Assembly: GCA_008016945.1 (NCBI GenBank)
Contig: SSGN01000191.1
Location: forward strand, 1-28,306
Origin: Flavobacteriales bacterium
GTDB lineage: Bacteria; Bacteroidota; Bacteroidia; Flavobacteriales; PHOS-HE28
Direction: 5' to 3'
Length of the DNA stretch: 28,306 bases
A model generated the notes under the pieces. It was given only the letters and a program-made list of their open reading frames with translations. It was not told the DNA's origin and ran no database searches. The translations under genes and the position numbers were made by a program. This document shows positions 7,962 through 15,518 of this stretch, one piece after another (positions within the stretch are counted from its first letter, which is position 1; each line of letters opens with the position of its first letter).

Positions 7962-7983
7962 GGATCCTAACGTTTAAGGATCC
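7962..7983 (+). promoter_or_regulatory. Second hairpin upstream of ppsA
   Basis: GGATCC (7962-7967) and GGATCC (7978-7983) can pair, with TAA/TTA extending the stem across one bulged A and a CGT loop. It lies 26 nt before the ppsA ATG. Because every GGATCC here can pair with any other, this hairpin and the one at 7917-7948 could compete with alternative folds. Confidence 0.4.
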
Positions 7984-8009
7984 CTTCCAAAACACCCACG
8001 ACCATCATC

Positions 8010-10457
8010 ATGAGTGCTGCACCTTACTTGACCTGGTTGCACGAAGTCGAACTGAAGGACATCCCCACGGTGGGCGGCAAGAACGCCAGCCTGGGAGAGA
8101 TGATCCAGAACCTCGGGAAACTGGGGGTCAAAGTGCCCGGTGGATTCGTGGTGACGGTGGCCAGCTACGAGGCCTTCATCGCACACAACGACTTGGATCA
8201 GAAGATCCATGACATCGTTGCCGGACTGGATGTGGACGACGTGGAGAATATCCGCCGTACCGGTTTGGCCGTGCGCACCTTGATCAAGAACGGCAAGTTC
8301 CCGGAGGAGATCTGGAAGGGGATCATGGCCCATTATGATGAACTGAGCCGACAGCATGGCCAGGATGCCACCGACGTGGCCGTTCGCTCATCCGCCACGG
8401 CCGAGGATCTGCCCGATGCCAGCTTCGCCGGCCAGCAGGAGACCTTCCTCAACATCCGTGGCCATCAGGACCTGATCGCCGCCGTGCGCAACTGCTTCGC
8501 CAGCCTGTGGACCGACCGTGCCATCGTGTACCGCCAGAGCCTGGGTTACGACCATTTCGACGTGGGCCTCAGTGTGGGTGTGCAGAAGATGGTGCGTTCC
8601 GATCTAGGTGCCAGTGGCGTGGCCTTCAGCCTCGATACCGAAAGCGGTTTCAAGGACGTGGTGTTGATCAATGGCAGCTACGGCCTGGGCGAGATGGTGG
8701 TGCAGGGGGCGGTGAGCCCCGATGAGTTCATCGTCTTCAAGCCCACGCTTGCCCAAGGGTACAGCGCCATCATCGAGAAGAAGATCGGCAACAAGGACCG
8801 CAAGATGATCTATGGTGTGGAGCCCGGCAAGCCCACGCTCGTGATCCCCACCGAACGCGCCCAACGCAACCGCTTCTGCATCTCCGACGAGCTGGCACTG
8901 GAAGTGGCGCGTAGTGTAATGGCCATTGAGAAATACTACAGTGAGAAGAAGGGCCATTGGTGCCCCATGGACGTGGAGTGGGCCGTGGATGGGCTTACCG
9001 GTAGCCTGTTCATCGTACAAGCCCGCCCCGAGACCATCCATAGCCGCAAGGCCGATGACCGGGTGGTGGAGTACAAACTCGAGCCCACTGCGGCGGCCCA
9101 GCCCAAGGTGATCACCAAGGGGATCGCCATCGGCGACCGCGTGGGGGCTGGCACCGTACGGATCCTGTATAGCCTTGATGGTCGTGGCGGTGGCATGGAT
9201 GGCAAGAATTTCAAACAAGGCGATGTACTGGTGACCGACATGACCGACCCTGATTGGGAGCCGATCATGAAGAAGGCCAGCGCCATCATCACCAACAAGG
9301 GGGGGCGAACCTGCCACGCCGCCATCGTGGCGCGTGAGATGGGTGTGCCCGCCATCGTGGGTTGTGGCAACGCCACCGAACTGCTCGATACCGGTATGGA
9401 GGTGACCGCCAGCTGCTGCGAGGGCGACAATGGCGTGGTCTACGAGGGTATCATCCCCTTCCGCAAGGAAGAGACCATGCTCACCGATCTACCCGATGTA
9501 CGCACGCCCATCATGCTCAACGTGGCCAGCCCCGACCTGGCCTTCAAGTTCGCCGCGCTGCCCAACGCCGGTGTGGGCCTGGCCCGCGAGGAGTTCATCA
9601 TCAACAACTACATCCAGGCCCACCCCCTGGCCCTACTGCAGCACAAGGAGCTCGGCGACGTCACCCTCAGCGGTAAGATCAGCTACCTGATCCATGGTTA
9701 CGAGGACGAGGAGACCTACTTCGTGAAGCGCTTGAGCTACGGCATCGCCAAGATCGCCGCTGCCTTCCACCCCAACCGGGTCATCGTGCGCTTCAGCGAT
9801 TTCAAGAGCAACGAGTACCGCAACCTGCTGGGCGGCGAGCACTACGAGCCGCACGAAGAGAACCCCATGATCGGCTGGCGCGGCGCTGCGCGATATTACA
9901 GCGATACGTACAAGGAGGCCTTCGGCCTGGAGTGCAAGGCCATCCGCCGTGTCCGCGAGAAAATGGGCCTGAAGAACGTGGTGGTGATGATCCCCTTCTG
10001 CCGCACCGTGGAGGAACTGCTCGCGGTGAAGAAGGTGATGAAGGAGTATGGCCTCGAACGCGGCAAGGAGGGCCTGGAGCTCTACCTCATGGCCGAGATC
10101 CCCAGCAATATCCTCATGGCCGAAGAGTTCGCGCAGCACATCGACGGATTCTCCATCGGCAGCAACGACCTCACCCAGCTCACCCTCGGCCTGGACCGCG
10201 ACAGCGCCCTGGTCTCGCATTTGTACGACGAACGCAACCCCGCCGTGAAGCGTATGCTGGAACAGCTGATCCGCACGGCTAAACGCACGGGCACCAAGGT
10301 GGGCATCTGCGGTCAGGGCCCCAGTGACCACCCCGATTTCGCCCAGTTCCTGGTGGAACTTGGCATCGATTCCATCAGCGTGACCCCGGACAGCTTACTC
10401 AAGACCCGGCGGGCCATCAGTGAGGTGGAACGGGTCATCGCTGAGCGGAAGTCGTAG
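8010..10457 (+). CDS. ppsA: Phosphoenolpyruvate synthase (pyruvate, water dikinase)
   Basis: 815 aa, cytoplasmic. It converts pyruvate + ATP + water to PEP + AMP + phosphate, the entry to gluconeogenesis. The N-terminal ATP-grasp part starts YLTWLHEVELKDIPTVGGKN (GGKNASLGEM at 22-31) and includes VAVRSSATAEDLPDASFAGQ. The central phosphohistidine domain has GGRTCHAAIVARE with His436. The C-terminal PEP/pyruvate TIM barrel has GSNDLTQLTLG and GICGQGPSDHP with Cys767, corresponding to the catalytic Cys of E. coli PpsA. TWLHEV and the pattern around the His separate it from pyruvate phosphate dikinase. The length is close to the 792 aa of E. coli. It is divergent from yaaA across 211 nt, with hairpins in the leader, and followed by a terminator-like stem. 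Confidence 0.96.
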   Translation: MSAAPYLTWLHEVELKDIPTVGGKNASLGEMIQNLGKLGVKVPGGFVVTVASYEAFIAHNDLDQKIHDIVAGLDVDDVENIRRTGLAVRTLIKNGKFPEEIWKGIMAHYDELSRQHGQDATDVAVRSSATAEDLPDASFAGQQETFLNIRGHQDLIAAVRNCFASLWTDRAIVYRQSLGYDHFDVGLSVGVQKMVRSDLGASGVAFSLDTESGFKDVVLINGSYGLGEMVVQGAVSPDEFIVFKPTLAQGYSAIIEKKIGNKDRKMIYGVEPGKPTLVIPTERAQRNRFCISDELALEVARSVMAIEKYYSEKKGHWCPMDVEWAVDGLTGSLFIVQARPETIHSRKADDRVVEYKLEPTAAAQPKVITKGIAIGDRVGAGTVRILYSLDGRGGGMDGKNFKQGDVLVTDMTDPDWEPIMKKASAIITNKGGRTCHAAIVAREMGVPAIVGCGNATELLDTGMEVTASCCEGDNGVVYEGIIPFRKEETMLTDLPDVRTPIMLNVASPDLAFKFAALPNAGVGLAREEFIINNYIQAHPLALLQHKELGDVTLSGKISYLIHGYEDEETYFVKRLSYGIAKIAAAFHPNRVIVRFSDFKSNEYRNLLGGEHYEPHEENPMIGWRGAARYYSDTYKEAFGLECKAIRRVREKMGLKNVVVMIPFCRTVEELLAVKKVMKEYGLERGKEGLELYLMAEIPSNILMAEEFAQHIDGFSIGSNDLTQLTLGLDRDSALVSHLYDERNPAVKRMLEQLIRTAKRTGTKVGICGQGPSDHPDFAQFLVELGIDSISVTPDSLLKTRRAISEVERVIAERKS

Positions 10458-10460
10458 TAC

Positions 10461-10488
10461 CCTTCTGGCGTTCATGACTGCCGGAAGG
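10461..10488 (+). terminator. Hairpin after ppsA
   Basis: CCTTCTGGC (10461-10469) pairs with GCCGGAAGG (10480-10488), one G-T wobble, 10-nt loop, starting 4 nt after the ppsA stop. There is no T-run, so it may act as a 3' stabiliser or a factor-dependent terminator. Confidence 0.5.
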
Positions 10489-10647
10489 ACCAGTCGATGG
10501 TCTTCTCTTACCGATACGTGGGATGCGCTGCAAGGTGGGATGGACCACCTGGGGCTTCCGAGTAGGGCAAGAAGAAGCGTTCGGGCGGAACGGTCCAATA
10601 CGTAGGACATAGTGCGTGAACGTGGGCTACCTGCCCATGCGTCCGGC

Positions 10648-11154
10648 TCATGTTCCGAAGGGTCGGCCCAGTAGTTCGACGGCCAAGGCATCCATGCTGT
10701 CGCACCAACCGCCGATGTGGCTGTCGCGCGAGGCTTCGGTGGCCAGGCCGGTCTGCCGGAACTCCATGCGCGTGCGTTGGCCTTCGGCATGCAGGTCCAC
10801 AGTGACCTGCGTGCGGTGGTTGGCGGGGTTCACCTCCACCACCTGCTTCTCCCATTGGTGCGTGAAGGCCAGGTGATCCACGGGTCGCACCGCGGTGTAC
10901 TCGCCGAAGGCGGGATAGTCCACGCCGTCCGGTGCGCGCATCACCACACGCCAGCGTCCGCCCACGCGCACGTCAGCTTCGGCATCGATGGTGCTGAAGG
11001 CAGCGCAGCCGAACCAATGCACCAGCATGCCGGGCGTGGTCCATGCCTGCCACACCAGCTCGCGCGGCGCGTTGAAGACCCGGCTGATCCGGATCTCGTC
11101 CGGTGCGGGCGTTTGAACGTTGTTCCGTGTACGTTGATCAGCGAGGGTTTCCAT
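10648..11154 (-). CDS. AHSA1/SRPBCC domain protein
   Basis: 168 aa. The AHSA1 (activator of Hsp90 ATPase homologue, START-like) fold is a hydrophobic-pocket, small-ligand-binding domain; bacterial stand-alone members mostly have no known function. Visible motifs are VFNAPRELVWQAWT (residues 26-39), a central GGRWRVVMRAPDG and the C-terminal helix GWCDSMDALAVEL, all typical. An N-terminal 20 residues are disordered-looking. ATG 11154 is chosen; a TTG 30 nt upstream is the only longer start. It is the last gene of the - strand island, 26 nt after the membrane-anchored SRPBCC gene, and a TACCTTCG promoter-like element lies 5 nt before its ATG, so it may also be transcribed separately. No terminator is seen after its stop. 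Confidence 0.88.
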   Translation of the reverse strand: METLADQRTRNNVQTPAPDEIRISRVFNAPRELVWQAWTTPGMLVHWFGCAAFSTIDAEADVRVGGRWRVVMRAPDGVDYPAFGEYTAVRPVDHLAFTHQWEKQVVEVNPANHRTQVTVDLHAEGQRTRMEFRQTGLATEASRDSHIGGWCDSMDALAVELLGRPFGT

Positions 11155-11159
11155 TCCGG

Positions 11160-11167
11160 CGAAGGTA
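11160..11167 (-). promoter_or_regulatory. Promoter-like element TACCTTCG within the island
   Basis: Reads TACCTTCG on the - strand with 5 nt before the AHSA1 ATG at 11154. It is identical to the element before ffh. It would give an internal, nearly leaderless promoter for the last island gene. Tentative. Confidence 0.35.
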
Positions 11168-11180
11168 CCCGCGGTCCTCG

Positions 11181-11708
11181 TCAACCGTTCTTCTCCGCCA
11201 CCGCCTTCAACCCCGCCAGACCGGTCTCGAAGTCCTTGCCGATCATCTTATCCATGTTCACGAACAGGCTGAAGACCTTGCCCATGAAGAGATTGGGGCC
11301 GTCCATCTCCCAGCGCACCTGCGTGCCACCGGCCTGCGGACTGAAGCGGACATGCGTGATGCACTCCGACTTCCACGGCTTCAGGAAGCGCAGGTCGATC
11401 TTCACGGCTTGCGGACCGGCCTCCAGCACCTCCATGGTGCCTTCGCCCACCTTCTTGTTGCCGACCCAGGCGTAGCGCGCGCCCACGCCGCTCTCCGCGC
11501 CGCTGAAACTGCGTTTCATCCCGGGATCCAGCTTGTCCCACGGGCTCCATGCGGACCACTTGTGGAAGTCGGCAACGTGCGGCAGGATGCGCTCCGGCGG
11601 TGCGTTGATCACGGTGCTCCGTTCGTAGTGGACGGTGTTGGGCTTCATGGCGGCAGCGATGAGCACCAGGGCGATGATGGCCAGTAGGCCGATGAGTACG
11701 TAGATCAT
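11181..11708 (-). CDS. Membrane-anchored SRPBCC (polyketide cyclase-like) protein
   Basis: 175 aa. An N-terminal transmembrane helix (residues 2-20, IYVLIGLLAIIALVLIAAA) is followed by an SRPBCC domain: VHYERSTVINAPPERILPHV, FHKWSAWSPWDKLDP, and a C-terminal helix ending in GLAGLKAVAEKNG. This arrangement, a TM anchor plus a polyketide_cyc2-type domain with a WSPW motif, is common in Bacteroidota and proteobacteria. The ligand is unknown. The domain probably sits in the periplasm or at the membrane face, but topology cannot be fixed from sequence. It starts 24 nt after the DoxX gene, so both membrane proteins are probably co-expressed. Confident on fold, no function. Confidence 0.85.
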   Translation of the reverse strand: MIYVLIGLLAIIALVLIAAAMKPNTVHYERSTVINAPPERILPHVADFHKWSAWSPWDKLDPGMKRSFSGAESGVGARYAWVGNKKVGEGTMEVLEAGPQAVKIDLRFLKPWKSECITHVRFSPQAGGTQVRWEMDGPNLFMGKVFSLFVNMDKMIGKDFETGLAGLKAVAEKNG

Positions 11709-11732
11709 GGTCGTTTCAGGTGTTGGTGAGGT

Positions 11733-12110
11733 TCAGGCTTTGGCGGAGAGCCGTTTGTGGTGTAAAAGGTAGGCGGCAATGAGCACGCCGATGAACAGGA
11801 ACATGGGCGCCCAGCCGCTCACCGGATCGCCCACGGCCCAAAAGGAGTATGCGGCGGTCATCAGGTCGATGAAGAAGCCGAAGTAGGCCCATTCCTTCAC
11901 GCGGGCCGGCACGAACGGCAGCAGGATGGCGATGGCCCCGATGATCTTGGCCGCGGAGATCAAGCGGATGAAGTAGAGCGGATAGCCCAGATGGTCGTGG
12001 AGGAAGGCCACGGTCTGTTCGTCGAGCTTGAGCCCACCGAGGCTGGACCAGATCATGAATGCGCTGAAGAGCGCGGTGATGATCCAGTAGGCGATGTGGA
12101 TGCGTTTCAT
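11733..12110 (-). CDS. DoxX-like family membrane protein
   Basis: 125 aa with four predicted transmembrane helices: about residues 5-25 (AYWIITALFSAFMIWSSLGG), 45-65, 70-92 and 97-117. The conserved first-helix start, HLGYPLYFIRLISAAKIIGAIA in the middle and the short basic tail HHKRLSAKA match the DoxX-like (DoxX_2/DoxX_3) group of small inner-membrane proteins. Some DoxX relatives take part in respiratory or redox complexes, but this subgroup has no assigned function. DoxX-like genes often occur beside AHSA1/SRPBCC and VOC genes, as here: an AHSA1 gene lies 22 nt upstream and an anchored SRPBCC gene 24 nt downstream. ATG 12110 is the only sensible start. Confidence 0.85.
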   Translation of the reverse strand: MKRIHIAYWIITALFSAFMIWSSLGGLKLDEQTVAFLHDHLGYPLYFIRLISAAKIIGAIAILLPFVPARVKEWAYFGFFIDLMTAAYSFWAVGDPVSGWAPMFLFIGVLIAAYLLHHKRLSAKA

Positions 12111-12132
12111 TCGGGTTCTTGGTTGGGGCGCG

Positions 12133-12573
12133 TTATGACGCGCACTTACATAGGGTTTGTAGCTTATCCATATTCTCCTCGTTCGCCCGCTCGATGAAGG
12201 TGCGGATCGGTGCGAGCTCCTTCGCCGTGTCGAAGCGCATGGTCCACTCGATGCGTGTGCCGCCCTCCACTTCGATGAAGCGGATCATGGCCTTGTAGAA
12301 GTGCATCTCCTTCAAGTGGTCGAACTCCAGGTAGTCCGGTGCGTCGATGCGCTTGAAGACACAAGTGTTGTGGAAGTCCTGGCCGTTCGGACCGTGCATG
12401 GTGAAGTCCCACACGCCCTCCGGCTTCAGCTCGAAGCGATGGATGGTGTTGGTGAAGCCGTTCGGTCCCCACCAGCGCGCGAGTTGCACGGGGTCGGTCC
12501 AGGCGGCGAACACACGTTCGCGTGTTGCCGCGATGGTCCGTGTGGTGTGCACTTCGCGCTCTTCCATGTTCAT
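12133..12573 (-). CDS. AHSA1/SRPBCC domain protein
   Basis: 146 aa. A single AHSA1-type START domain: EVHTTRTIAATRERVFAAWT at the N-terminus, LARWWGPNGFTNTIHRFELK (residues 31-50), then GVWDFTMHGPNGQDF and FIEVEGGTRIEWTMRF. The WWGP(N/D)GF signature and the GxWxFTMHGPxG strand are characteristic of the environmental AHSA1 subfamily. It ends in CKCAS, an unusual Cys-containing tail. There is no export signal, so it is cytoplasmic. It begins 4 nt after a DUF1801 gene stop, so translation is probably coupled. Met3 is an alternative start. Small hydrophobic ligand binding is inferred from the fold; the ligand is unknown. Confidence 0.88.
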   Translation of the reverse strand: MNMEEREVHTTRTIAATRERVFAAWTDPVQLARWWGPNGFTNTIHRFELKPEGVWDFTMHGPNGQDFHNTCVFKRIDAPDYLEFDHLKEMHFYKAMIRFIEVEGGTRIEWTMRFDTAKELAPIRTFIERANEENMDKLQTLCKCAS

Positions 12574-12577
12574 AGGA

Positions 12578-13012
12578 TCAATCCCGTTTCGCGCGGCTCC
12601 CTGCCTTCTTCAGCTTTCTCACCCCTCTCTCCACTTTCCCCATCCGCACCGGCCACCGCAGCTCGATCTCCGCGCACTTCGCTTTCACGATGTCCTTCAC
12701 CAATACAGCCGGCAGCGGGTTCTCTGGCGTGAACTGGATCGTGCCTTTGCTTACGGTGAAATCCTTCAACCGTTCCTTGAAGCCGACCGGCACCGAGCCG
12801 TACAAAGCGCAATGGTTCTTCGCCGCGCCGATGTACAGCATGGGATGTCCGTTGTACTTGAATCCAGGAAGTCCGTAGCCGAAATGATCATCAGCGTCCG
12901 GTGCTGCGGCCAGGATCTGCTTGCGCAGGCGCTCCAATGCAATGCGCTGACCGGCGGGCAACACGGCCATGTAGTCGTCGGTGTTCGCGGGTTTCTTCTG
13001 AAGGGTAGCCAT
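12578..13012 (-). CDS. DUF1801 (YdhG-like) protein
   Basis: 144 aa. DUF1801 domain, the fold of B. subtilis YdhG/Fra, a frataxin-like iron chaperone; whether this subgroup binds iron is not known. Visible blocks are DDYMAVLPAGQRIALERLRKQI at the N-terminus, DDHFGYGLPGFKYNGHPMLYIGAAKNHCALYG (about 41-72) and GTIQFTPENPLPAVLVKDIVKAK (91-113). The FxYGLPxFKYNG strand is the family hallmark. The tail is very basic (ending AGSRAKRD), which could bind nucleic acid, but that is only a guess. It lies 19 nt after the YdeI-type gene and 4 nt before an AHSA1 gene. It is one of three DUF1801 genes in the island, and the three are quite different from each other. Confidence 0.85.
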   Translation of the reverse strand: MATLQKKPANTDDYMAVLPAGQRIALERLRKQILAAAPDADDHFGYGLPGFKYNGHPMLYIGAAKNHCALYGSVPVGFKERLKDFTVSKGTIQFTPENPLPAVLVKDIVKAKCAEIELRWPVRMGKVERGVRKLKKAGSRAKRD

Positions 13013-13031
13013 GGTCGGACAGGTTAGCGGT

Positions 13032-13631
13032 TCACGGATAAAACACTTCCCCTCGCTCCAGCATGCCGATGAAGGTTTCCAGGCGTTTGGCGCGCGTTTC
13101 CGGCTTTTTGGCGGTGACCAGCCGATGCAGGAAGGCGTAGCGGTTGCTGCCCTTCAGCGTTTCAAAGAAGGTGCGGGCCTTCTTGTTCTTCTTCAGTGCG
13201 GCCGCCAGATCGGGAGGCACGGTGATGGTGCTGGCGGGCGCATAGGCCTTTGCCCATTGGCCGTTGGCCTTGGCGCGCTCCACGGCCGCGATGCCGGCGG
13301 GCCGCATCAGCTTGGCCTTTATCAGCTCTTGCACCTTCTTCTTGTTGATCTCGCTCCAGATGCTGCGCGGGCCGCGCGGCGTGTAGCGCTGCAGGAAGGT
13401 CTTCTGGTCACCAGACTTGCGGATGGCATCGATCCAGCCGTGGCACAGGGCCACCTCCAGCGCCTCCGGTGCGGTGATGGACCGAATGCCGCTATCCTTC
13501 TTGCCGATGCGGATGAAGATGCCCGAGGAAGTCGCGTGGTTCTTCGCGAGCCAGGCATCCCATTCCGCCGGTGTCTCGAAGTGGAGGATCACCGGATCAC
13601 TCACTGTGCTTGCTGTCTTCTTGGTTGCCAT
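13032..13631 (-). CDS. YdeI/OmpD-associated (OmdA) family protein
   Basis: 199 aa. The N-terminal half has ILHFETPAEWDAWLAKNHA, then SGIFIRIGKKDSGIRSITAPEALEVALCHGWIDAIRK (about 36-72), and QRYTPRGPRSIWSEINKKKV, all hallmarks of the YdeI/OmpD-associated family. The C-terminal part has PPDLAAALKKNKKARTFFETL and the terminal YAFLHRLVTAKKPETRAKRLE typical of the OmdA domain. Homologues have been linked to bacteriocin or polymyxin resistance in enterobacteria, but the molecular function is unknown. It is cytoplasmic with no signal peptide. It is the first gene of its module: upstream lies a 175-nt gap holding an inverted pair of dispersed repeats, and downstream a DUF1801 gene follows after 19 nt. 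Confidence 0.88.
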   Translation of the reverse strand: MATKKTASTVSDPVILHFETPAEWDAWLAKNHATSSGIFIRIGKKDSGIRSITAPEALEVALCHGWIDAIRKSGDQKTFLQRYTPRGPRSIWSEINKKKVQELIKAKLMRPAGIAAVERAKANGQWAKAYAPASTITVPPDLAAALKKNKKARTFFETLKGSNRYAFLHRLVTAKKPETRAKRLETFIGMLERGEVFYP

Positions 13632-13715
13632 TCAATGAAGGAAGGAACTTCTGGTTTGTCGTTGTAGCAGGCGGCGAGAACTGCAGTGTAGTTGAATACA
13701 ATCAGGTCGGTTGAG

Positions 13716-13744
13716 TTCACCACAGAGGCACAGAGAACACAGAG
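13716..13744 (+). repeat. Dispersed 29-nt repeat, copy A
   Basis: Begins TTCACCACAGAGGCACAGAG and continues AACACAGAG. Copies B (13765-13793) and C (16278-16306) are on the opposite strand. The first 20 positions are identical in all three. Confidence 0.9.
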
Positions 13745-13764
13745 GTAAACCGCTGGATCCAATG

Positions 13765-13793
13765 CTCAGTGCCCTCTGTGCCTCTGTGGTGAA
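13765..13793 (-). repeat. Dispersed 29-nt repeat, copy B (inverted relative to A)
   Basis: On the - strand begins TTCACCACAGAGGCACAGAG and continues GGCACTGAG. With copy A it forms an inverted repeat with a 20-nt centre, able to fold into a long hairpin in the gap before the YdeI-type gene. Confidence 0.9.
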
Positions 13794-13806
13794 GCATTCG
13801 CATCCA

Positions 13807-14304
13807 TCACCCCTTGAACGCCTTCTCCAGTTTCGCCAGGTCGATCTTCTTCATGGGCATCATCGCCTTCATCATGCGGTCCACCTTACGGGCGTCGCGG
13901 CTCTTCACCATTTCCATCTGGCTAATGGGCACCACCTGCCAGGTGACGCCGTACTTGTCCTGCAACCAGCCGCAGTTCTGCATCTCCTTGGGGCCGCCCG
14001 CGCCGAGCTTCTTCCAGTAGTGGTCCACCTCCTTCTGGTCCTTGCACAGGATGATGTGCGACACGGCCATGCTGGGCATGATCATGGACGGGCGTCCGCT
14101 GAGCACCAGGAAGCGCTGGCCATCGAGGTCGACCTCCAGACAAAGCGGCGAGCCGACCTTCATGCCGTTGGCCGCACTCACCTCCGGCGTCACCGGGATC
14201 CGGGCCACGATGCGTGACTTGGGGAAGATGCCCACATAGAACTTGGCGGCTCTCTCAGCGTCACCTTCGATCCACAGACAGGTTTGGAAGCGTTGGGGTT
14301 TCAT
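13807..14304 (-). CDS. VOC family (PhnB-like glyoxalase fold) protein
   Basis: 165 aa. It starts MKPQRFQTCLWIEGDAERAA, followed by KFYVGIFPKSRI, the first beta-alpha-beta unit of a PhnB-type / 3-demethylubiquinone-like VOC protein; ILCKDQKEVDHYWKKLGAGG (around 90-110) and CGWLQDKYGVTWQVVP (about 116-131) complete the fold. The C-terminal helix is rich in Met and Lys (DRMMKAMMPMKKIDLAKLEKAF). PhnB-like proteins lack the known metal ligands of glyoxalase I and have no established reaction. ATG 14304 is the natural start; the longer frame adds 28 unrelated residues. It lies 43 nt after a DUF1801 gene and is the last gene before the repeat-filled gap. Confidence 0.87.
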   Translation of the reverse strand: MKPQRFQTCLWIEGDAERAAKFYVGIFPKSRIVARIPVTPEVSAANGMKVGSPLCLEVDLDGQRFLVLSGRPSMIMPSMAVSHIILCKDQKEVDHYWKKLGAGGPKEMQNCGWLQDKYGVTWQVVPISQMEMVKSRDARKVDRMMKAMMPMKKIDLAKLEKAFKG

Positions 14305-14347
14305 GGTTATGGGGTGTTGTTGGAGGGTATGAGGGACGCTACAAGGG

Positions 14348-14797
14348 TCAGTCCTTTTGTGCCAGGCCGAAGCGGATCGCCTCTTCAAGCACGTTCTGGT
14401 CGATGTCCTTCAAGGCCTTGAAACTGATGCAGTAGCCAGTGACCTTCGCTTTGCCCAAGCGCTTGCCGTACGCGGTGCTCAGGTGAGTCTTGTCCGCCAA
14501 ACCGAGGATGTATACCGAGATCCCCGAGCTGGTGGCGCAGGTGCCGATGCGGAACCATTCCGCGGTCTTGCCGCCGGCATACTTCATCAGGAACGAACCG
14601 TAGCCGATGGTGGGGTTGGTGACCACGCGGCCTTCTGCGTTCCGTCCGTCGGAGAACCAGAGCTCTTTCTCCGCCAGCTTGCCGGTCAGGAGGCGATGCA
14701 AGGCTTGCAGGTCGGTGCGCTTGGGTTCCTGCAAGGCGGCGAGGTGCGCCTCGATCATCGCCTTGGCTTTCTTCCGCTCGGGTTGCAACTGTGCCAT
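14348..14797 (-). CDS. DUF1801 family protein
   Basis: 149 aa. A Lys/Glu-rich N-terminal helix is followed by DLQALHRLLTGKLAEKELWFSDGRN, then a beta-rich core NPTIGYGSFLMKYAGGKTAEWFRIGTCATSSGISVYILGLADK, and a final helix KDIDQNVLEEAIRFGLAQ. The pattern (GYG...YxxGKxxEWFxxG...) matches the DUF1801 branch that is often annotated near YdhG but with a longer N-terminus. Function is unknown. It is cytoplasmic. Its ATG is 3 nt from the stop of the upstream AHSA1 gene, so the two are probably translationally coupled, and the VOC gene follows after 43 nt. Confidence 0.82.
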   Translation of the reverse strand: MAQLQPERKKAKAMIEAHLAALQEPKRTDLQALHRLLTGKLAEKELWFSDGRNAEGRVVTNPTIGYGSFLMKYAGGKTAEWFRIGTCATSSGISVYILGLADKTHLSTAYGKRLGKAKVTGYCISFKALKDIDQNVLEEAIRFGLAQKD

Positions 14798-14800
14798 GGT

Positions 14801-15298
14801 TCAAGGTAGTTGTGTGTGACGCACGACGAGATCCACCAGCCGGTCCAGACATTGGTTCCAGCCGAAGGCATGCTCTTCGCAGTGCGCCACGGTGGCGAAG
14901 GTGGTCTGCTCCAGGGTGAGCAAGGTGCCATCCTTTCGTTCTTCCAGCGTGATCGACACGACCGTATCGCACCAGATGTCGCCCTCGGCATCCTCGCGCA
15001 GCCACGTGAACACCAGTCGCGATGGGGGATCGATGTAGGTGTACTCACCACGCACCCAATGATCGCTGCCATCGGGTGCGCGCATGCAGAAGCGGTACTG
15101 GCCGCCCATCCGGAAATCCTGTTCGCAATGGGGTAGCGTGAAGTCCGTGGGGCCCCACCACTTCACCAGGTGCTTGGGGTGCGTCCATGCTTCGAAGACG
15201 AGCTCGCGCGGGGCCTTCAAGGTGCGCGTGAGCACGAGTGTGCGCTGATCCACATCATTCGTTGGACCTGCGACCGATGTCTGGGCTCCGGGCTTCAT
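14801..15298 (-). CDS. AHSA1/SRPBCC domain protein
   Basis: 165 aa. Classic stand-alone AHSA1: LVLTRTLKAPRELVFEAWTH (about 20-39), LVKWWGPTDFTLPHCEQDFR, GGQYRFCMRAPDGSDHWVRG, LTLEQTTFA and the C-terminal helix FGWNQCLDRLVDLVV. Every conserved block of the environmental AHSA1 group is present. The first 18 residues are not conserved. Its start codon overlaps the stop of the upstream DUF4287 gene (ATGA at 15298-15295), so translation is coupled, and the next DUF1801 gene begins 3 nt after its stop. Ligand unknown; an intracellular hydrophobic-pocket protein is the reasonable inference. Confidence 0.9.
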   Translation of the reverse strand: MKPGAQTSVAGPTNDVDQRTLVLTRTLKAPRELVFEAWTHPKHLVKWWGPTDFTLPHCEQDFRMGGQYRFCMRAPDGSDHWVRGEYTYIDPPSRLVFTWLREDAEGDIWCDTVVSITLEERKDGTLLTLEQTTFATVAHCEEHAFGWNQCLDRLVDLVVRHTQLP

Positions 15299-15516
15299 TC
15301 CGTTTTCCCTTTGAGGCTCGCGTAGATGGCCATGGCGTGACCGTGGCCGAGGCCGAAGTCATCCTTCAGCCATTGCACGATGGTACCCGCCTTCACCTTG
15401 GGGTCCACCTCTCCGTTTGTGAGCACGAAGCCCTTGCCCTTGGCGAGCTTCTTGAAATCCGCGGGTGACTTGCCCGTCTTCGCGCGGATGTTGTCGATGT
15501 ATGCTTGAAATGACAT
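15295..15516 (-). CDS. DUF4287 domain protein (73 aa)
   Basis: 73 aa. MSFQAYIDNIRAKTGKSPAD, then FKKLAKGKG and the middle GTIVQWLKDDFGLGHGHAMAIY match the small DUF4287 domain, which is sometimes fused to or encoded beside DUF1801/DUF5655 domains. It is basic, probably helical, and cytoplasmic; its function is unknown. It is sandwiched tightly: the AlkD-like gene ends up 2 nt upstream of its ATG, and its own TGA overlaps the ATG of the next AHSA1 gene. Three genes (AlkD-like, DUF4287, AHSA1) are therefore almost certainly made from one message in coupled fashion. Confidence 0.85.
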   Translation of the reverse strand: MSFQAYIDNIRAKTGKSPADFKKLAKGKGFVLTNGEVDPKVKAGTIVQWLKDDFGLGHGHAMAIYASLKGKTE

Positions 15517-15518
15517 GA

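Noticed and set aside
7905..7983. The five GGATCC (BamHI) sites as a cloning or vector artefact.
   Set aside because: The flanks differ at each site, the stems extend beyond the six bases with perfect pairing, and the region joins two normal genes; a natural repeat is more likely.
10458..10647. Short frames between ppsA and the island.
   Set aside because: Only shadow-like compositions; apart from the hairpin after ppsA nothing is supported.
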